Positions 1 to 9,562 are shown, numbered from the stretch's first letter. The stretch is DNA of 64,000 nt from Streptomyces sp. CA-278952 (GCF_028747205.1 NZ_CP112880.1:5022001-5086000); one strand, 5' to 3'. Program-made: numbers and translations. The notes: generated by a model from the letters alone, not told the origin.

Positions 1-33
1 GCTGAGCGGAGCGATCCGGGAACGGAGTTCTGC

Positions 34-723
34 GTGGACATCGTCGTCAAGGGCCGCAAGACCGAGGTGCCCGAGCGGTTCCGGAAGCACGTGGCCGAGA
101 AGCTGAAGCTGGACAAGATCCAGAAGTTCGACGGCAAGGTGATCAGCCTCGACGTCGAGGTGTCCAAGGAGCCGAATCCCCGTCAGGCCGACCGTTCCGA
201 CCGGGTGGAGATCACGCTCCGCTCCCGGGGACCGGTCATCCGGGCGGAAGCGGCGGCGGGCGACCCTTACGCAGCGCTCGACCTGGCCACCGGAAAGCTG
301 GAGGCCCGGCTGCGCAAGCAGCACGACAAGCGCTACAGCCGCCGGGGCAACGGTCGTCTGTCGGCTGCCGAGGTCGGGGACGTGGTCCCCGGCGTCGCTT
401 CGTTCGACGAGGACGGCGAACTGGTCGGCGACCAGCCGTCGGAGCCCGTCCCCACCACGAAGATCGGCTCGCTCGAAGTGCAGGGCGAAGGGCCGCTCGT
501 GATGCGCGAGAAGACCCACACCGCCGCACCGATGTCGCTCGACCAGGCGCTCTACGAGATGGAACTGGTCGGCCACGACTTCTACTTGTTCGTCGACTCA
601 GAGACGAAGGAGCCCAGTGTCGTCTACCGACGGCACGCCTACGACTACGGCGTCATCCACCTGAGGACCGACCCGCTCGCCGCGGACGAAGCAGGCGGCG
701 CGGGCGGTGCCCTCGGCGGCTGA
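34..723 (+). CDS. hpf: Long-form ribosome hibernation promoting factor (HPF/RaiA family)
   Basis: 229-residue protein. The N-terminal part (about residues 1-100, starting MDIVVKGRKTEVPERF) is an S30AE domain of the kind that sits in the 30S decoding site. A charged linker (about 100-155) leads to a C-terminal domain (about 160-225, with PMSLDQALYEMELVGHDFYL) typical of long HPF, which dimerises 70S ribosomes into 100S particles. The length fits actinobacterial long HPF. I chose the GTG start because a GGAG lies just upstream at about 24-27 and the conserved domain begins immediately. It stands alone, with a strong hairpin terminator following, and precedes a NarL-type regulator gene. The call is secure; the trigger for its expression cannot be read from this window. 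Confidence 0.95.
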   Translation: MDIVVKGRKTEVPERFRKHVAEKLKLDKIQKFDGKVISLDVEVSKEPNPRQADRSDRVEITLRSRGPVIRAEAAAGDPYAALDLATGKLEARLRKQHDKRYSRRGNGRLSAAEVGDVVPGVASFDEDGELVGDQPSEPVPTTKIGSLEVQGEGPLVMREKTHTAAPMSLDQALYEMELVGHDFYLFVDSETKEPSVVYRRHAYDYGVIHLRTDPLAADEAGGAGGALGG

Positions 724-737
724 GGCCACAGCGTCGG

Positions 738-774
738 AGTGCCCCCGGGGCGCTTTCGCGCCACCGGGGGCACT
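738..774 (+). terminator. Hairpin terminator after hpf
   Basis: Left arm 738-753 pairs with right arm 758-774 around a TTTC loop, with one bulged A at 763. The 16 pairs are mostly GC and there is no long T-run, as is usual in Streptomyces. It lies 15 bases after the hpf stop. Confidence 0.8.
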
Positions 775-906
775 CGCGCACGGGCGCAGGACCACCGTGC
801 CGGGGGCCGGGCATGGAATCATGGCGGCCCGAGCCAATCGGCGTTCTGTGAAGTGCCGTTGGCGAACGACCGACACTTCAGGCCGTGGCCTTCAGGGGGA
901 GGAACG

Positions 907-1662
907 ATGGCGGACACCTTCGGGCCCGTGCGCGATGCGAATGACTCCGACGACGACACCGGTGCGTACACCGGCAGCGGGGCGGACGGCGCTTCACGCA
1001 AGGAGCCCATCAGGGTCCTCGTGGTCGATGACCACGCGCTCTTCCGCAGGGGCCTGGAGATCGTCCTTGCCCAGGAGGAGGACATCCAGGTCGTCGGCGA
1101 GGCCGGGGACGGCTCCGAGGCGGTCGACAAGGCCGCCGACCTGCTGCCCGACATCGTGCTGATGGATGTCCGGATGCCCAAGCGCGGCGGCATCGAGGCC
1201 TGTACGGCCATCAAGGAAGTGGCCCCCAGCGCGAAGATCATCATGTTGACGATCAGTGACGAGGAGGCCGACCTCTACGAGGCGATCAAGGCGGGCGCGA
1301 CCGGATATCTCCTCAAGGAGATCTCCACCGACGAGGTCGCCACGGCCATTCGCGCGGTCGCCGACGGGCAGTCCCAGATCAGCCCCTCCATGGCCTCGAA
1401 GCTGCTCACCGAGTTCAAATCGATGATCCAGCGAACCGATGAGCGGCGGCTCGTTCCGGCGCCCCGGCTCACCGAACGCGAGCTGGAAGTGCTGAAACTC
1501 GTGGCGACCGGCATGAACAACCGGGATATCGCCAAGGAGTTGTTCATTTCCGAGAACACGGTGAAGAACCACGTCCGCAATATCCTGGAGAAACTGCAGC
1601 TGCACTCCCGGATGGAAGCCGTGGTCTACGCCATGCGCGAGAAGATTCTGGAGATCAGGTAG
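907..1662 (+). CDS. NarL/LuxR-family response regulator
   Basis: 251 residues from the ATG at 907, which has a good purine-rich ribosome site (AGGGGGAGG) just upstream; upstream in-frame starts lack one. A disordered acidic N-terminus (1-33) precedes a receiver domain (about 35-155) with the acidic pair D41-D42, the phospho-acceptor D87 ([13 protein letters not shown]) and the switch residues T and K ([14 protein letters not shown]). A LuxR/NarL helix-turn-helix follows at about 186-250 ([25 protein letters not shown]). No sensor kinase is adjacent, so it is an orphan regulator here. It sits between hpf and convergent alkX. Its targets are unknown. Confidence 0.93.
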   Translation: MADTFGPVRDANDSDDDTGAYTGSGADGASRKEPIRVLVVDDHALFRRGLEIVLAQEEDIQVVGEAGDGSEAVDKAADLLPDIVLMDVRMPKRGGIEACTAIKEVAPSAKIIMLTISDEEADLYEAIKAGATGYLLKEISTDEVATAIRAVADGQSQISPSMASKLLTEFKSMIQRTDERRLVPAPRLTERELEVLKLVATGMNNRDIAKELFISENTVKNHVRNILEKLQLHSRMEAVVYAMREKILEIR

Positions 1663-1707
1663 CGAACGGCTCCGGCTTCCGCCCCGGACCCGGGCAGCGG
1701 GGGCCGG

Positions 1708-2895
1708 TCAGCGGTAAGCGCGCTGGAGCGCGTGGCCGATCTCCGTCCGGAGCGGCTCGCGCAGCTCCGGGGCGTCCACCCGGTCCACCCGGATGTCCGT
1801 GCAGCCCACCCAGGCCGCCGCCTCCACCAGGGCCTCGGCCATCGGGGCCACCGCCTTCGGGCCGGCCAGCGACGCCTGCCGGGCGACCAGCGTGGTGCCC
1901 TCGCGCGCCGGGTCGACCCGTCCCTGGAGCTTCCCGCCCGCCAGCAACGGCATCGCGAAGTAACCGTGGATCCGCTTCTGCTTGGGCACGTAGGCCTCCA
2001 GCCGATGCGTGAAGCCGAAGATCCGCTCCGTGCGCGCACGCTCCCAGATCAGGGAGTCGAACGGCGACAACAGCGTCGTACGGTGGCGTCCGCGGACCTC
2101 CTTGGCCAGCGCTTCCGGGTCCGCCCAGGCCGGCTTCGCCCAGCCCTCCACCACGACCGGGACCAGCCCCGAGTCGGCCACCACGGCGTCGAACTCCTCG
2201 CCCCTCAGCCGGTGGTAGTCCGCGATGTCACCGCGGGTGCCGACGCCCAGCGACTTGCCCGCCAGCGCCACCAGCCGCCGCCGGCACTCGGCGTCGCTCA
2301 GGTCGTCGTGGAGCAACGCGTCCGGAATGGCCCGCTCGGCCAGGTCGTAGACCCGCTTCCAGCCGCGCCGCTCGGTGCACACCACCTCGCCGTACATCAG
2401 GGCCCGCTCGACGGCGACCTTGGACGCCGACCAGTCCCACCACTCGCCGCCGTTCTTCGCGCCGCCCAGCTCGGTCGCCGTCAGCGGGCCCTCGTCGCGC
2501 AGCTGCTTGATCACGGTGTCGTACGAGCCGTCGGGCAGGTCGTGGCCCCAGTGCGGGCGGGAGCGATAGGCGCGGCGGCGGAACGCGAAGTGCGGCCACT
2601 CCTCGACGGGCAGGATGCACGCCGCGTGCGACCAGTACTCGAAGGTCCGGCCGCCCGACCAGTAGGCGTCCTCCACCGTCCGGCGGCTCACCGGGCCCAG
2701 CCGGGCGTAAGGGATCAGCTCGTGCGAGCGGGCCAGCACCGAGATCGTGTCCAACTGGACCGCACCGAGGTGCCGCAGCACTCCCGGCACTCCTGCCCGG
2801 CGGTCCGGAGCCCCCAGGAAGCCCTGGGCGCGCAACGCTATGCGGCGGGCCTGGTCGGCGGAGAGTTCGACTGCGGGAGGAGGCACAGGCGTCAT
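1708..2895 (-). CDS. YcaQ/AlkX-type winged-helix DNA glycosylase
   Basis: 395 residues, HTH_42 (YcaQ/AlkZ/AlkX) superfamily. These proteins unhook interstrand crosslinks or remove bulky alkylated bases by base excision. The catalytic loop reads GAVQLDT with Q47 and D49, the Q-phi-D pattern associated with the AlkX branch rather than the Q-phi-Q of AlkZ self-resistance enzymes. Later conserved segments include SPFDSLIWERART and QKRIHGYFAMPLL, typical of the family. The start at 2895 (MTPVPPPAVELS) is the last methionine before conserved sequence; the longer frame upstream overlaps the GNAT gene and is not real. It is downstream of the GNAT gene on the same strand. Subfamily assignment rests on one motif. 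Confidence 0.88.
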   Translation of the reverse strand: MTPVPPPAVELSADQARRIALRAQGFLGAPDRRAGVPGVLRHLGAVQLDTISVLARSHELIPYARLGPVSRRTVEDAYWSGGRTFEYWSHAACILPVEEWPHFAFRRRAYRSRPHWGHDLPDGSYDTVIKQLRDEGPLTATELGGAKNGGEWWDWSASKVAVERALMYGEVVCTERRGWKRVYDLAERAIPDALLHDDLSDAECRRRLVALAGKSLGVGTRGDIADYHRLRGEEFDAVVADSGLVPVVVEGWAKPAWADPEALAKEVRGRHRTTLLSPFDSLIWERARTERIFGFTHRLEAYVPKQKRIHGYFAMPLLAGGKLQGRVDPAREGTTLVARQASLAGPKAVAPMAEALVEAAAWVGCTDIRVDRVDAPELREPLRTEIGHALQRAYR

Positions 2896-2946
2896 ACGTC
2901 GAACCCTAGACGGCGCCACTGACAGTCCGGCCCGGATGCCGTCCGC

Positions 2947-2986
2947 GGATCCCGCAGTCACCGCGGGGATCCCGTAGTCACCGCGG
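2947..2986 (+). repeat. 20-bp tandem repeat, two copies
   Basis: Two head-to-tail 20-bp units (2947-2966 and 2967-2986) differ at one base (GGATCCCGCAGTCACCGCGG versus GTAG). They lie between the GNAT stop and the alkX start. The second unit doubles as the left half of a hairpin. Confidence 0.75.
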
Positions 2987-2996
2987 GGACTACGGG
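2971..2996 (-). terminator. Hairpin overlapping the GNAT stop codon
   Basis: Nine-base arms CCCGTAGTC (2971-2979) and GACTACGGG (2988-2996) flank an 8-base loop. The right arm contains the minus-strand TAG stop of the GNAT gene (2990-2992). This may limit read-through into alkX or act as an attenuator. Confidence 0.5.
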
Positions 2997-3589
2997 GTCC
3001 CCGCGGGCCGCGGAGCATGCCGTTCGGGGACGTACGGGTGCGAGCCCGCGAGCCCCAGGTCGGACGGGAGCAGGGCCGCCGTCCAGGCGTCGCGCCGCAC
3101 CCCCTTGTTGAGCAGTCCGGACCGCTGGTCGCCCTCCGGCCGGAACCCCGCCCGCAGGACGACGGCCCGCGAGGCCACGTTGCCGATCTCGGCCCGCCAC
3201 TCCAGCCGGTCCGCCCCGAGGGAGGAGAAGGCCCAGCGGGCGGAGCCGAGCACCGCCTCGGTGACGTATCCGCGGCCGCGGTGCTCCTTGGCGGACCAGT
3301 AGCCGACCTCGTACGTCCCCGGCAGGCTGCGGCGGTCGATGCCGAGCGCACCGACGAGCGCCCCGGTCTCCCGCAGGACCAGGGCGAAGCCGTAGGCGGA
3401 GTCGTCCTGCCAGCCCGCCGGGCAGAGCTTCGTGGTGAACAGCTCCGCGTCGGTGAGGCGGTACGGGGAAGGGATAACCGTCCAGCGCTGGATGTCCGGG
3501 TCCTGGCAGGCGGCGTGCACCGGGTAGGTGTCCTGCGGGCCGAAGGGCCGCAGGAACAGTCGTTCCGTGGTGAGAGTGATCGGCTCCAT
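2990..3589 (-). CDS. GNAT-family N-acetyltransferase (RimJ/RimL type)
   Basis: 199 residues starting [16 protein letters not shown], a classic RimJ/RimL-type beginning. The acetyl-CoA binding segment is [17 protein letters not shown] (about residues 95-111, with the R/Q-x-x-G-x-G/A loop as RGRGY), followed by [25 protein letters not shown], the usual C-terminal motif. The substrate is unknown; relatives acetylate protein N-termini, ribosomal proteins or antibiotics. The ATG at 3589 is preferred because the upstream extension has no family similarity. It is divergent from secA over a 240-bp promoter region. Confidence 0.9.
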   Translation of the reverse strand: MEPITLTTERLFLRPFGPQDTYPVHAACQDPDIQRWTVIPSPYRLTDAELFTTKLCPAGWQDDSAYGFALVLRETGALVGALGIDRRSLPGTYEVGYWSAKEHRGRGYVTEAVLGSARWAFSSLGADRLEWRAEIGNVASRAVVLRAGFRPEGDQRSGLLNKGVRRDAWTAALLPSDLGLAGSHPYVPERHAPRPAGTP

Positions 3590-3829
3590 GGACCGATTCT
3601 CGTGAGCCCGCTTCCCCGATGCGAGCACTTTTGGGGCTTCCCGGCACCTTCCGTGCGTTTGGACCGTTGTCCTATAAGGGTGCGGCGAGGTCCACGCGAC
3701 GGCAGCCCTCCCGACGCGGTGGTGTCCTCGCTTACGATGGCCGTTGCGGTGGGGCCCACCTGCCGTGCCCGCGCCAGAGTCCATTACACGACCCAGTGCC
3801 AGGCCCGACCGGCAAGGAGACCAGCCTCA

Positions 3830-6655
3830 GTGTCCGTCTTCAACAAGCTCATGCGTGCAGGCGAAGGCAAGATCCTGCGCAAACTGCACCGCATCGCGGA
3901 CCAGGTCAGCTCCATCGAAGAGGACTTCGTCAACCTCTCCGACGCCGAGCTGCGGGCGCTCACCGACGAGTACAAGGAACGGTACGCGGACGGCGAGAGC
4001 CTGGACGACCTGCTTCCCGAAGCGTTCGCCACGGTCCGTGAGGCCGCGAAGCGCGTCCTCGGACAGCGTCACTACGACGTACAGATGATGGGCGGAGCCG
4101 CCCTGCACCTCGGTTATGTGGCAGAGATGAAGACCGGTGAGGGCAAGACCCTCGTCGGCACCCTGCCCACGTATCTGAACGCGCTGTCCGGCAAGGGCGT
4201 GCACCTGATCACGGTCAACGACTATCTCGCCGAGCGTGACTCCGAGATGATGGGCCGGGTCCACAAGTTCCTCGGTCTGAGCGTCGGCTGCATCGTCGCC
4301 AACATGACGCCGGCCCAGCGCCGCGAGCAGTACGCCTGTGACATCACGTACGGCACGAACAACGAGTTCGGCTTCGACTACCTCCGTGACAACATGGCGT
4401 GGTCCAAGGACGAGCTCGTCCAGCGCGGCCACAACTTCGCGGTGGTCGACGAGGTCGACTCGATCCTCGTCGACGAGGCCCGTACGCCGCTGATCATCTC
4501 CGGCCCGGCCGACCAGGCCACCAAGTGGTACGGCGACTTCGCCAAGCTGGTCACGCGCCTCACCAAGGGTGAGGCGGGCAACCAGCTCAAGGGCATCGAG
4601 GAGACCGGCGACTACGAGGTCGACGAGAAGAAGCGGACCGTGGCCATCCACGAGGCCGGTGTCGCCAAGGTCGAGGACTGGCTCGGCATCGACAACCTCT
4701 ACGAGTCGGTGAACACCCCGCTCGTCGGTTATCTGAACAACGCCATCAAGGCCAAGGAACTGTTCAAGAAGGACAAGGACTACGTCGTCATCGACGGCGA
4801 AGTCATGATCGTCGACGAGCACACCGGCCGTATCCTCGCCGGCCGCCGCTACAACGAGGGCATGCACCAGGCGATCGAGGCGAAGGAAGGGGTGGACATC
4901 AAGGACGAGAACCAGACCCTCGCCACGATCACCCTGCAGAACTTCTTCCGCCTCTACGACAAGCTCTCCGGCATGACCGGTACGGCGATGACCGAGGCCG
5001 CCGAGTTCCACCAGATCTACAAGCTCGGCGTGGTGCCGATCCCGACGAACCGGCCGATGGTCCGCGCCGACCAGTCGGACCTGATCTACCGCACCGAGGT
5101 CGCCAAGTTCGCCGCGGTCGTCGACGACATCGCCGAGAAGCACGAGAAGGGCCAGCCGATCCTGGTCGGCACCACCTCGGTCGAGAAGTCGGAGTACCTC
5201 TCGCAGCAGCTCTCCAAGCGCGGCGTCCAGCACGAGGTCCTCAACGCCAAGCAGCACGACCGGGAGGCGACGATCGTCGCCCAGGCGGGCCGCAAGGGCG
5301 CCGTCACCGTCGCGACGAACATGGCCGGCCGAGGCACCGACATCAAGCTCGGCGGCAACCCGGACGACCTCGCCGAGGCGGAGCTGCGTCAGCGCGGCCT
5401 CGACCCGGTGGAGAACGTCGAGGAGTGGGCGGCGGCGCTGCCCGCCGCGCTGGAGCAGGCCGAGGAGGCCGTGAAGGCGGAGTTCGAAGAGGTCAAGGAC
5501 CTCGGCGGGCTCTATGTGCTCGGCACCGAGCGCCATGAGTCGCGCCGTATCGACAACCAGCTGCGCGGTCGTTCCGGCCGTCAGGGCGACCCGGGCGAGT
5601 CCCGTTTCTACCTGTCGCTGGGCGACGACCTGATGCGCCTGTTCAAGGCCCAGATGGTCGAGCGCGTCATGTCGATGGCGAACGTTCCGGACGACGTCCC
5701 GATCGAGAACAAGATGGTCACCCGCGCCATCGCCTCCGCCCAGTCGCAGGTCGAGCAGCAGAACTTCGAGACGCGCAAGAACGTCCTGAAGTACGACGAG
5801 GTGCTCAACCGGCAGCGTGAGGTCATCTACGGTGAGCGCCGCCGCGTTCTGGAGGGCGAGAACCTCCAGGACCAGATCCGGCACTTCATGGATGACACGA
5901 TCGACGACTACATCCGGCAGGAGACCGCCGAGGGCTTCGCCGAGGAGTGGGACCTCGACCGGCTGTGGGGCGCCTTCAAGCAGCTCTATCCGGTGAAGGT
6001 CACCGTCGAGGAGCTGGAGGAGGCGGCCGGGGACCTGGCGGGCGTCACCGCCGAGTTCATCGCCGAGTCGGTCAAGAACGACATCCACGAGCAGTACGAG
6101 GAGCGCGAGAGCACCCTCGGCTCCGACATCATGCGTGAGCTGGAGCGACGCGTCGTCCTCTCGGTGCTCGACCGCAAGTGGCGCGAGCACCTCTACGAGA
6201 TGGACTACCTCCAGGAGGGCATCGGCCTGCGGGCCATGGCGCAGAAGGACCCGCTGGTCGAGTACCAGCGCGAGGGCTTCGACATGTTCAACGCCATGAT
6301 GGAGGGCATCAAGGAGGAGTCCGTCGGCTACCTGTTCAACCTGGAGGTCCAGGTCGAGCAGCAGGTCGAGGAGGTTCCGGTGCAGGACGGCGCCGAGCGC
6401 ACCTCGCTGGAGAAGGAGAGCGCCACCGCTGCCCCGCAGATCCGCGCCAAGGGCCTGGAGGCCCCGCAGCGGCCGGACCGGCTCCACTTCTCCGCTCCCA
6501 CGGTGGACGGCGAGGGCGGTGTCGTCGAGGGTGACTTCGCCAACGACGACGCCACCGGTGACACGCGGTCCGGTTCTGCCGATGGCATGACGCGCGCCGA
6601 GCGCCGCAAGGCGCAGAAGAGCGGTGGCGGCGGCGGTCGCCGTCGCAAGAAGTAG
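3830..6655 (+). CDS. secA: Preprotein translocase ATPase SecA
   Basis: 941 residues, the motor that drives unfolded preproteins through SecYEG. The GTG at 3830 follows AAGGAG (about 3814-3819) at good spacing and gives the canonical start [13 protein letters not shown]; the long frame upstream is spurious. Walker A is MKTGEGKT (near residue 105), followed by the DEAD-like motor ([18 protein letters not shown]), preprotein cross-linking domain, second motor domain ([21 protein letters not shown]) and helical wing and scaffold. The tail is Ser/Gly/Arg-rich and ends [10 protein letters not shown], with no cysteines, so the C-terminal zinc finger used for SecB binding in proteobacteria is absent. 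A strong bidirectional hairpin follows. Confidence 0.98.
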   Translation: MSVFNKLMRAGEGKILRKLHRIADQVSSIEEDFVNLSDAELRALTDEYKERYADGESLDDLLPEAFATVREAAKRVLGQRHYDVQMMGGAALHLGYVAEMKTGEGKTLVGTLPTYLNALSGKGVHLITVNDYLAERDSEMMGRVHKFLGLSVGCIVANMTPAQRREQYACDITYGTNNEFGFDYLRDNMAWSKDELVQRGHNFAVVDEVDSILVDEARTPLIISGPADQATKWYGDFAKLVTRLTKGEAGNQLKGIEETGDYEVDEKKRTVAIHEAGVAKVEDWLGIDNLYESVNTPLVGYLNNAIKAKELFKKDKDYVVIDGEVMIVDEHTGRILAGRRYNEGMHQAIEAKEGVDIKDENQTLATITLQNFFRLYDKLSGMTGTAMTEAAEFHQIYKLGVVPIPTNRPMVRADQSDLIYRTEVAKFAAVVDDIAEKHEKGQPILVGTTSVEKSEYLSQQLSKRGVQHEVLNAKQHDREATIVAQAGRKGAVTVATNMAGRGTDIKLGGNPDDLAEAELRQRGLDPVENVEEWAAALPAALEQAEEAVKAEFEEVKDLGGLYVLGTERHESRRIDNQLRGRSGRQGDPGESRFYLSLGDDLMRLFKAQMVERVMSMANVPDDVPIENKMVTRAIASAQSQVEQQNFETRKNVLKYDEVLNRQREVIYGERRRVLEGENLQDQIRHFMDDTIDDYIRQETAEGFAEEWDLDRLWGAFKQLYPVKVTVEELEEAAGDLAGVTAEFIAESVKNDIHEQYEERESTLGSDIMRELERRVVLSVLDRKWREHLYEMDYLQEGIGLRAMAQKDPLVEYQREGFDMFNAMMEGIKEESVGYLFNLEVQVEQQVEEVPVQDGAERTSLEKESATAAPQIRAKGLEAPQRPDRLHFSAPTVDGEGGVVEGDFANDDATGDTRSGSADGMTRAERRKAQKSGGGGGRRRKK

Positions 6656-6673
6656 CACCAGCGGCAGTACCCC

Positions 6674-6711
6674 GGCAGGGGCCGGACACCACGAGGTGTC
6701 CGGCCCCTGCC
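6674..6711. terminator. Bidirectional terminator between secA and the Rv3235-like gene
   Basis: A perfect 17-bp stem (6674-6690 with 6695-6711) closes an ACGA loop. It lies between two convergent genes and would serve both. Confidence 0.9.
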
Positions 6712-6723
6712 GCGTCTCCCGGG

Positions 6724-7170
6724 TCACCGGGGCCCCGGGGCGCCGGCCGTGAGGCGTTCGCCGCCCAGTTCCACCGCGGCGCAGCGCCAGCGCTGGTCGG
6801 GGCCCTGCTCCAGGCGGAAGGCCATCGCCCGGACCCGGTCGCCCGCGGCGATGCTGGCGAACGCCTCGACCACGCCGGTGGCGGGCTGGGCCCCGCGGCA
6901 GTGGCGGAGGACGGGGCGGCTGCCCCGGGTGGCCCCCAGCGGGGTGGTCGGGGCCAGCTCGGCGAGCTGGTCGTAGGCCTCGCCGATGGTGTGGCCGAGC
7001 ATCCAGTGCACCGGGCGCTGGCCGCTGAGGACCGCGAGCAGGCGCTCGGCGAACCACTGGTGGGGCCGCTGCGGCCGGTGGGGCTGCAAGCGGCGGGACC
7101 GCTGCGGAGGTACTGACCGGGGACCACTCTGGTCGCGTCGGCCCGCGGGCCTCGTCCTGTCCGTGCTCAT
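6724..7170 (-). CDS. Rv3235-family protein of unknown function
   Basis: 148 residues. A basic, Pro/Arg/Gln-rich N-terminus (MSTDRTRPAGRRDQSG) leads to a compact alpha-beta domain with WFAERLLAVLSGQRPVHWM (about 55-73) and a C-terminal VRAMAFRLEQ...RWRCAAVELG. This pattern matches what I know as the Rv3235 family, often found beside secA in actinobacteria. No catalytic residues or membrane segments are visible. The start at 7170 is chosen over an upstream methionine because the longer N-terminus looks non-coding. It is convergent with secA. Function is unknown. Confidence 0.75.
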   Translation of the reverse strand: MSTDRTRPAGRRDQSGPRSVPPQRSRRLQPHRPQRPHQWFAERLLAVLSGQRPVHWMLGHTIGEAYDQLAELAPTTPLGATRGSRPVLRHCRGAQPATGVVEAFASIAAGDRVRAMAFRLEQGPDQRWRCAAVELGGERLTAGAPGPR

Positions 7171-7444
7171 GATCGTCGCCCCCGTTGACCGGGCCCGGTT
7201 TCTACCGGGCGGTAACTTGTGTTGGGGATCTTCTACGGGTGCGGTCGTCAGCGACGCAAGGGGCCTCTCGGCGCTGAACGGGTGCGGCACGGTTCACCTA
7301 TCAGTGGCTCGGCCCTTGTGCGGCAAGGGCTGGGGTGAGGGTGACGGGTCGTTGGCGGTGGACGGACGACCCCGGTTGCCGAAACCCGAAAGGGGACGTT
7401 CCCACGTATCCTGAGGACGTTTCCCTCTACGAAAGCGACCTGCC

Positions 7445-7951
7445 ATGCGCGTGTACGTCCCCCTGACCCTCTCCGGTCTCGCAGCGGCGCACGGTGCGGG
7501 CGAGGTCGGACCCGGGCCGCTGACCGCCTACGCGGTGACCCCGGGGCTGCGCGAGTGGTACGTCTCCGACGACATCGAGGAGCTGGAGTACGCGGCGCTC
7601 AACCGGGCCGCCGCCGCCTCGCTCCGGATGATCGCGGGGAAGCCGGACGAGGTGCGCCGCCGGGTCGTCGTGGCCGTCGACGTGCCGGACGGGGCCGCCG
7701 TCGCGGACCCCGACCACGGGCTGAGCGCGGCATCGCTCGGCGAGGTGCGGATCGCCGCCGCGCTGCCGCTGGCCAAGGCGGCGGCGGTGCACGTGGACGC
7801 CGACGACGCGGAGAAGGACGTGGCCGCCGCGGCGGCGGTGCTGGGAGCGGCGGACCTCGGCGACGACGACGCGCAGTTCACCGTGGACGGGGCCGAGGAC
7901 CACGAGCTCCTCTGGTTCGGCGTCCAGGAGATTCCGCAGCTCATCTGTTGA
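7445..7951 (+). CDS. DUF6912-family protein
   Basis: 168 residues starting MRVYVPLTLSGLAAAHGAGE, matching the actinobacterial DUF6912 family as I remember it. The protein is acidic, Ala-rich and soluble, with DDIEELEYAALNRAAAASLR (about 41-60) and a C-terminal ELLWFGVQEIPQL. No catalytic motif is apparent. It lies 39 bp before a HAD hydrolase gene on the same strand and may be cotranscribed with it. The 274 bp upstream holds the likely promoter, but no confident -10/-35 pair was found. Confidence 0.8.
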   Translation: MRVYVPLTLSGLAAAHGAGEVGPGPLTAYAVTPGLREWYVSDDIEELEYAALNRAAAASLRMIAGKPDEVRRRVVVAVDVPDGAAVADPDHGLSAASLGEVRIAAALPLAKAAAVHVDADDAEKDVAAAAAVLGAADLGDDDAQFTVDGAEDHELLWFGVQEIPQLIC

Positions 7952-7990
7952 GCCGGCGGCGTTGTCGTACCCGGCGGGTATTTTTTCTGT

Positions 7991-8677
7991 ATGACTTCGG
8001 GGACGACACGCACACATCTGGTCTGGGACTGGAACGGCACGCTGCTGGATGACACCCATGCCGTCATCCGGGCGACCAACGCCGCCTTCGCGGAGGTCGA
8101 GCTGGCGCCGATCACGCTGGAGCAGTACCGGGAGATGTACACGATCCCCATACCCCGGTTCTACGAGCGGTTCCTGGGCCGGCTGCCCACCGAGGCCGAG
8201 TGGGAGCGGATGGACGGCATCTTCCACCGGTACTACGCCGAGCAGCGGGCGGGCTGTGGGCTCACCGCCGGGGTGGAGGAGCTGCTGCATCGCTGGCAGC
8301 GGGCCGGGCGCAGTCAGTCGCTGCTCAGCATGTACGGGCACGAGCAGCTGGTGCCGGTGGTGCGGGGGTACGGAATCGAGCCGCGTTTCGTCCGCGTCGA
8401 GGGGCGTACGGGGCCGTCCGGCGGGAGCAAGGCGCTCCACATGGAGCGGCACTTCGAGGCGCTGGCCAGGGTGGGCGGGGCAGGCGGGATCGCGCCGGAG
8501 AATGCGGTGGTCATCGGGGACGCGCTGGACGACGCGGTGGCGGCGGCGCATGTGGGGGCCCGGGCGGTGCTGTACACCGGGGGGTCGCACAGTCGGAGCA
8601 GCCTGGAGGGGGCGGGGGTGCCGGTGGTGGACAGCCTGGGGGAGGCGGTGGCGTTGGCGGAGACGTTTGGCGCGTAG
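7991..8677 (+). CDS. HAD-superfamily hydrolase
   Basis: 228 residues. Motif I is VWDWNGTLLDD (nucleophile D13; N15 replaces the usual second Asp), motif III Lys lies in GGSKALHMERHF, and motif IV is VVIGDALDDAV. The helical cap spans about residues 25-90, as in phosphoglycolate-phosphatase-like enzymes. The substrate is unknown. The D-to-N change at the general acid position may alter chemistry, although DWNGT is seen in other actinobacterial HAD proteins. No Shine-Dalgarno is visible before the ATG; the preceding bases are a T-rich run (TATTTTTTCTGT), so leaderless translation is possible. Confidence 0.88.
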   Translation: MTSGTTRTHLVWDWNGTLLDDTHAVIRATNAAFAEVELAPITLEQYREMYTIPIPRFYERFLGRLPTEAEWERMDGIFHRYYAEQRAGCGLTAGVEELLHRWQRAGRSQSLLSMYGHEQLVPVVRGYGIEPRFVRVEGRTGPSGGSKALHMERHFEALARVGGAGGIAPENAVVIGDALDDAVAAAHVGARAVLYTGGSHSRSSLEGAGVPVVDSLGEAVALAETFGA

Positions 8678-8777
8678 CGGGGGTGGCGGTGCCGGGTGCG
8701 GGTGCGGGTGCGGGTGCCGGTGCCGTGTGCGGGTGGGCGGGGTGCGGGCTTTTCGGGGCGCTGCCCCGGACCCCGGT

Positions 8778-8954
8778 CCTCAAGCGCCGGACGGGCTGAA
8801 AAATGTGCCCTCAAGCGCCGGGCGGGCTGGAGAGGACGTCCTCAAGCGCTGGGCGGGCTGGAGAGAACGCCCTCAAGTGCTGGGCGGGCTGGAGGAAACG
8901 CCCCTCAAGCGCTGGGCAGGCTGGAAAGGGCGTCCTCAAGCGCCGGGCAGGCTG
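8778..8954 (+). repeat. Array of six 21-bp repeats at 31-bp period
   Basis: Six copies of CCTCAAGCGCYGGRCRGGCTG begin at 8778, 8809, 8840, 8871, 8903 and 8934, so the period is 31 bp (once 32). The spacers are 10-11 bp, purine-rich and partly alike. The same unit recurs at 15106-15325. The non-coding stretch 8678-9007 that holds the array also has G-rich GGTGCG hexamer repeats at about 8690-8740 and no credible gene. Similar sequence is common between Streptomyces genes in my memory. It is not CRISPR: spacers are too short and no cas genes are present. Confidence 0.85.
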
Positions 8955-9007
8955 GGTGAGTGCGGCCAAGCTGGGTGTGCGCGGCAAGCTGCGGGTGTGG
9001 GCGGGCC

Positions 9008-9562
9008 TTATTGGGTGCGCAGTACCTTCAGGAACTCTCGCATCCAGGCCGGGTGGTCCGGCCAGGCTCGGGAGGAGACCACGGTGCCGTCCACGACCGC
9101 CTCCGTGTCCTGGAAGGTCGCGCCCGCGCTCTGCATGTCCGGTTCCAGCGCCGGGTAGGCCGTGACGTTGCGGCCGCTGAGGCTGCCGGTGGCGGCGGTG
9201 ATCAGGGGCCCGTGACAGATCTGGGCGACCGGGCGGTCCGCGGAGAAGAACGCGCCGACGATCTTCCGCAGTTCGGCGTTGTTGCGGAGGTACTCGGGGG
9301 CGCGGCCGCCGGGGATCACCAGGGCGATGTACGCCCCGGGGTCGACCTCGGAGAAGGACAGGTCGGCGGGCCAGGTGTAGCCGGGCTTCTCCGTGTACGT
9401 GTCGAAGCCGGGCTCGAAGTCGTGGACCACGAAGCGCAGCGTCTTGCGCTCGGGGGCCGCGATGTCGACCTCGTAACCCTCCTCCAGCAGCCGTTGGTAC
9501 GGGTAGAGGACTTCGAGTGACTCGGCGGCGTCGCCGGTGACGATGAGGATCTTCTGCGGCAT
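9008..9562 (-). CDS. DJ-1/PfpI-family protein (class I glutamine amidotransferase-like)
   Basis: 184 residues, a single DJ-1/PfpI domain. The nucleophile elbow is AQICHGP with Cys116 and adjacent His117; LVIPGGRAPEYLR (about 81-93) precedes it. Family members include proteases, glyoxalases/deglycases and stress chaperones, so the reaction cannot be fixed from sequence. A purine-rich ribosome site (GAGGAG) precedes the ATG at 9562. It lies alone between the repeat array and the gdh upstream region and is divergent from gdh. Confidence 0.88.
   Translation of the reverse strand: MPQKILIVTGDAAESLEVLYPYQRLLEEGYEVDIAAPERKTLRFVVHDFEPGFDTYTEKPGYTWPADLSFSEVDPGAYIALVIPGGRAPEYLRNNAELRKIVGAFFSADRPVAQICHGPLITAATGSLSGRNVTAYPALEPDMQSAGATFQDTEAVVDGTVVSSRAWPDHPAWMREFLKVLRTQ

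Noticed and set aside
3827..7057. Minus-strand ORF of 1076 codons opposite secA
   Set aside because: Shadow of secA; the composition is typical of antisense high-GC frames.
8778..8954. CRISPR-like array of direct repeats
   Set aside because: Spacers are 10-11 bp and resemble each other, the repeat is not palindromic, the unit occurs elsewhere, and no cas genes are present.
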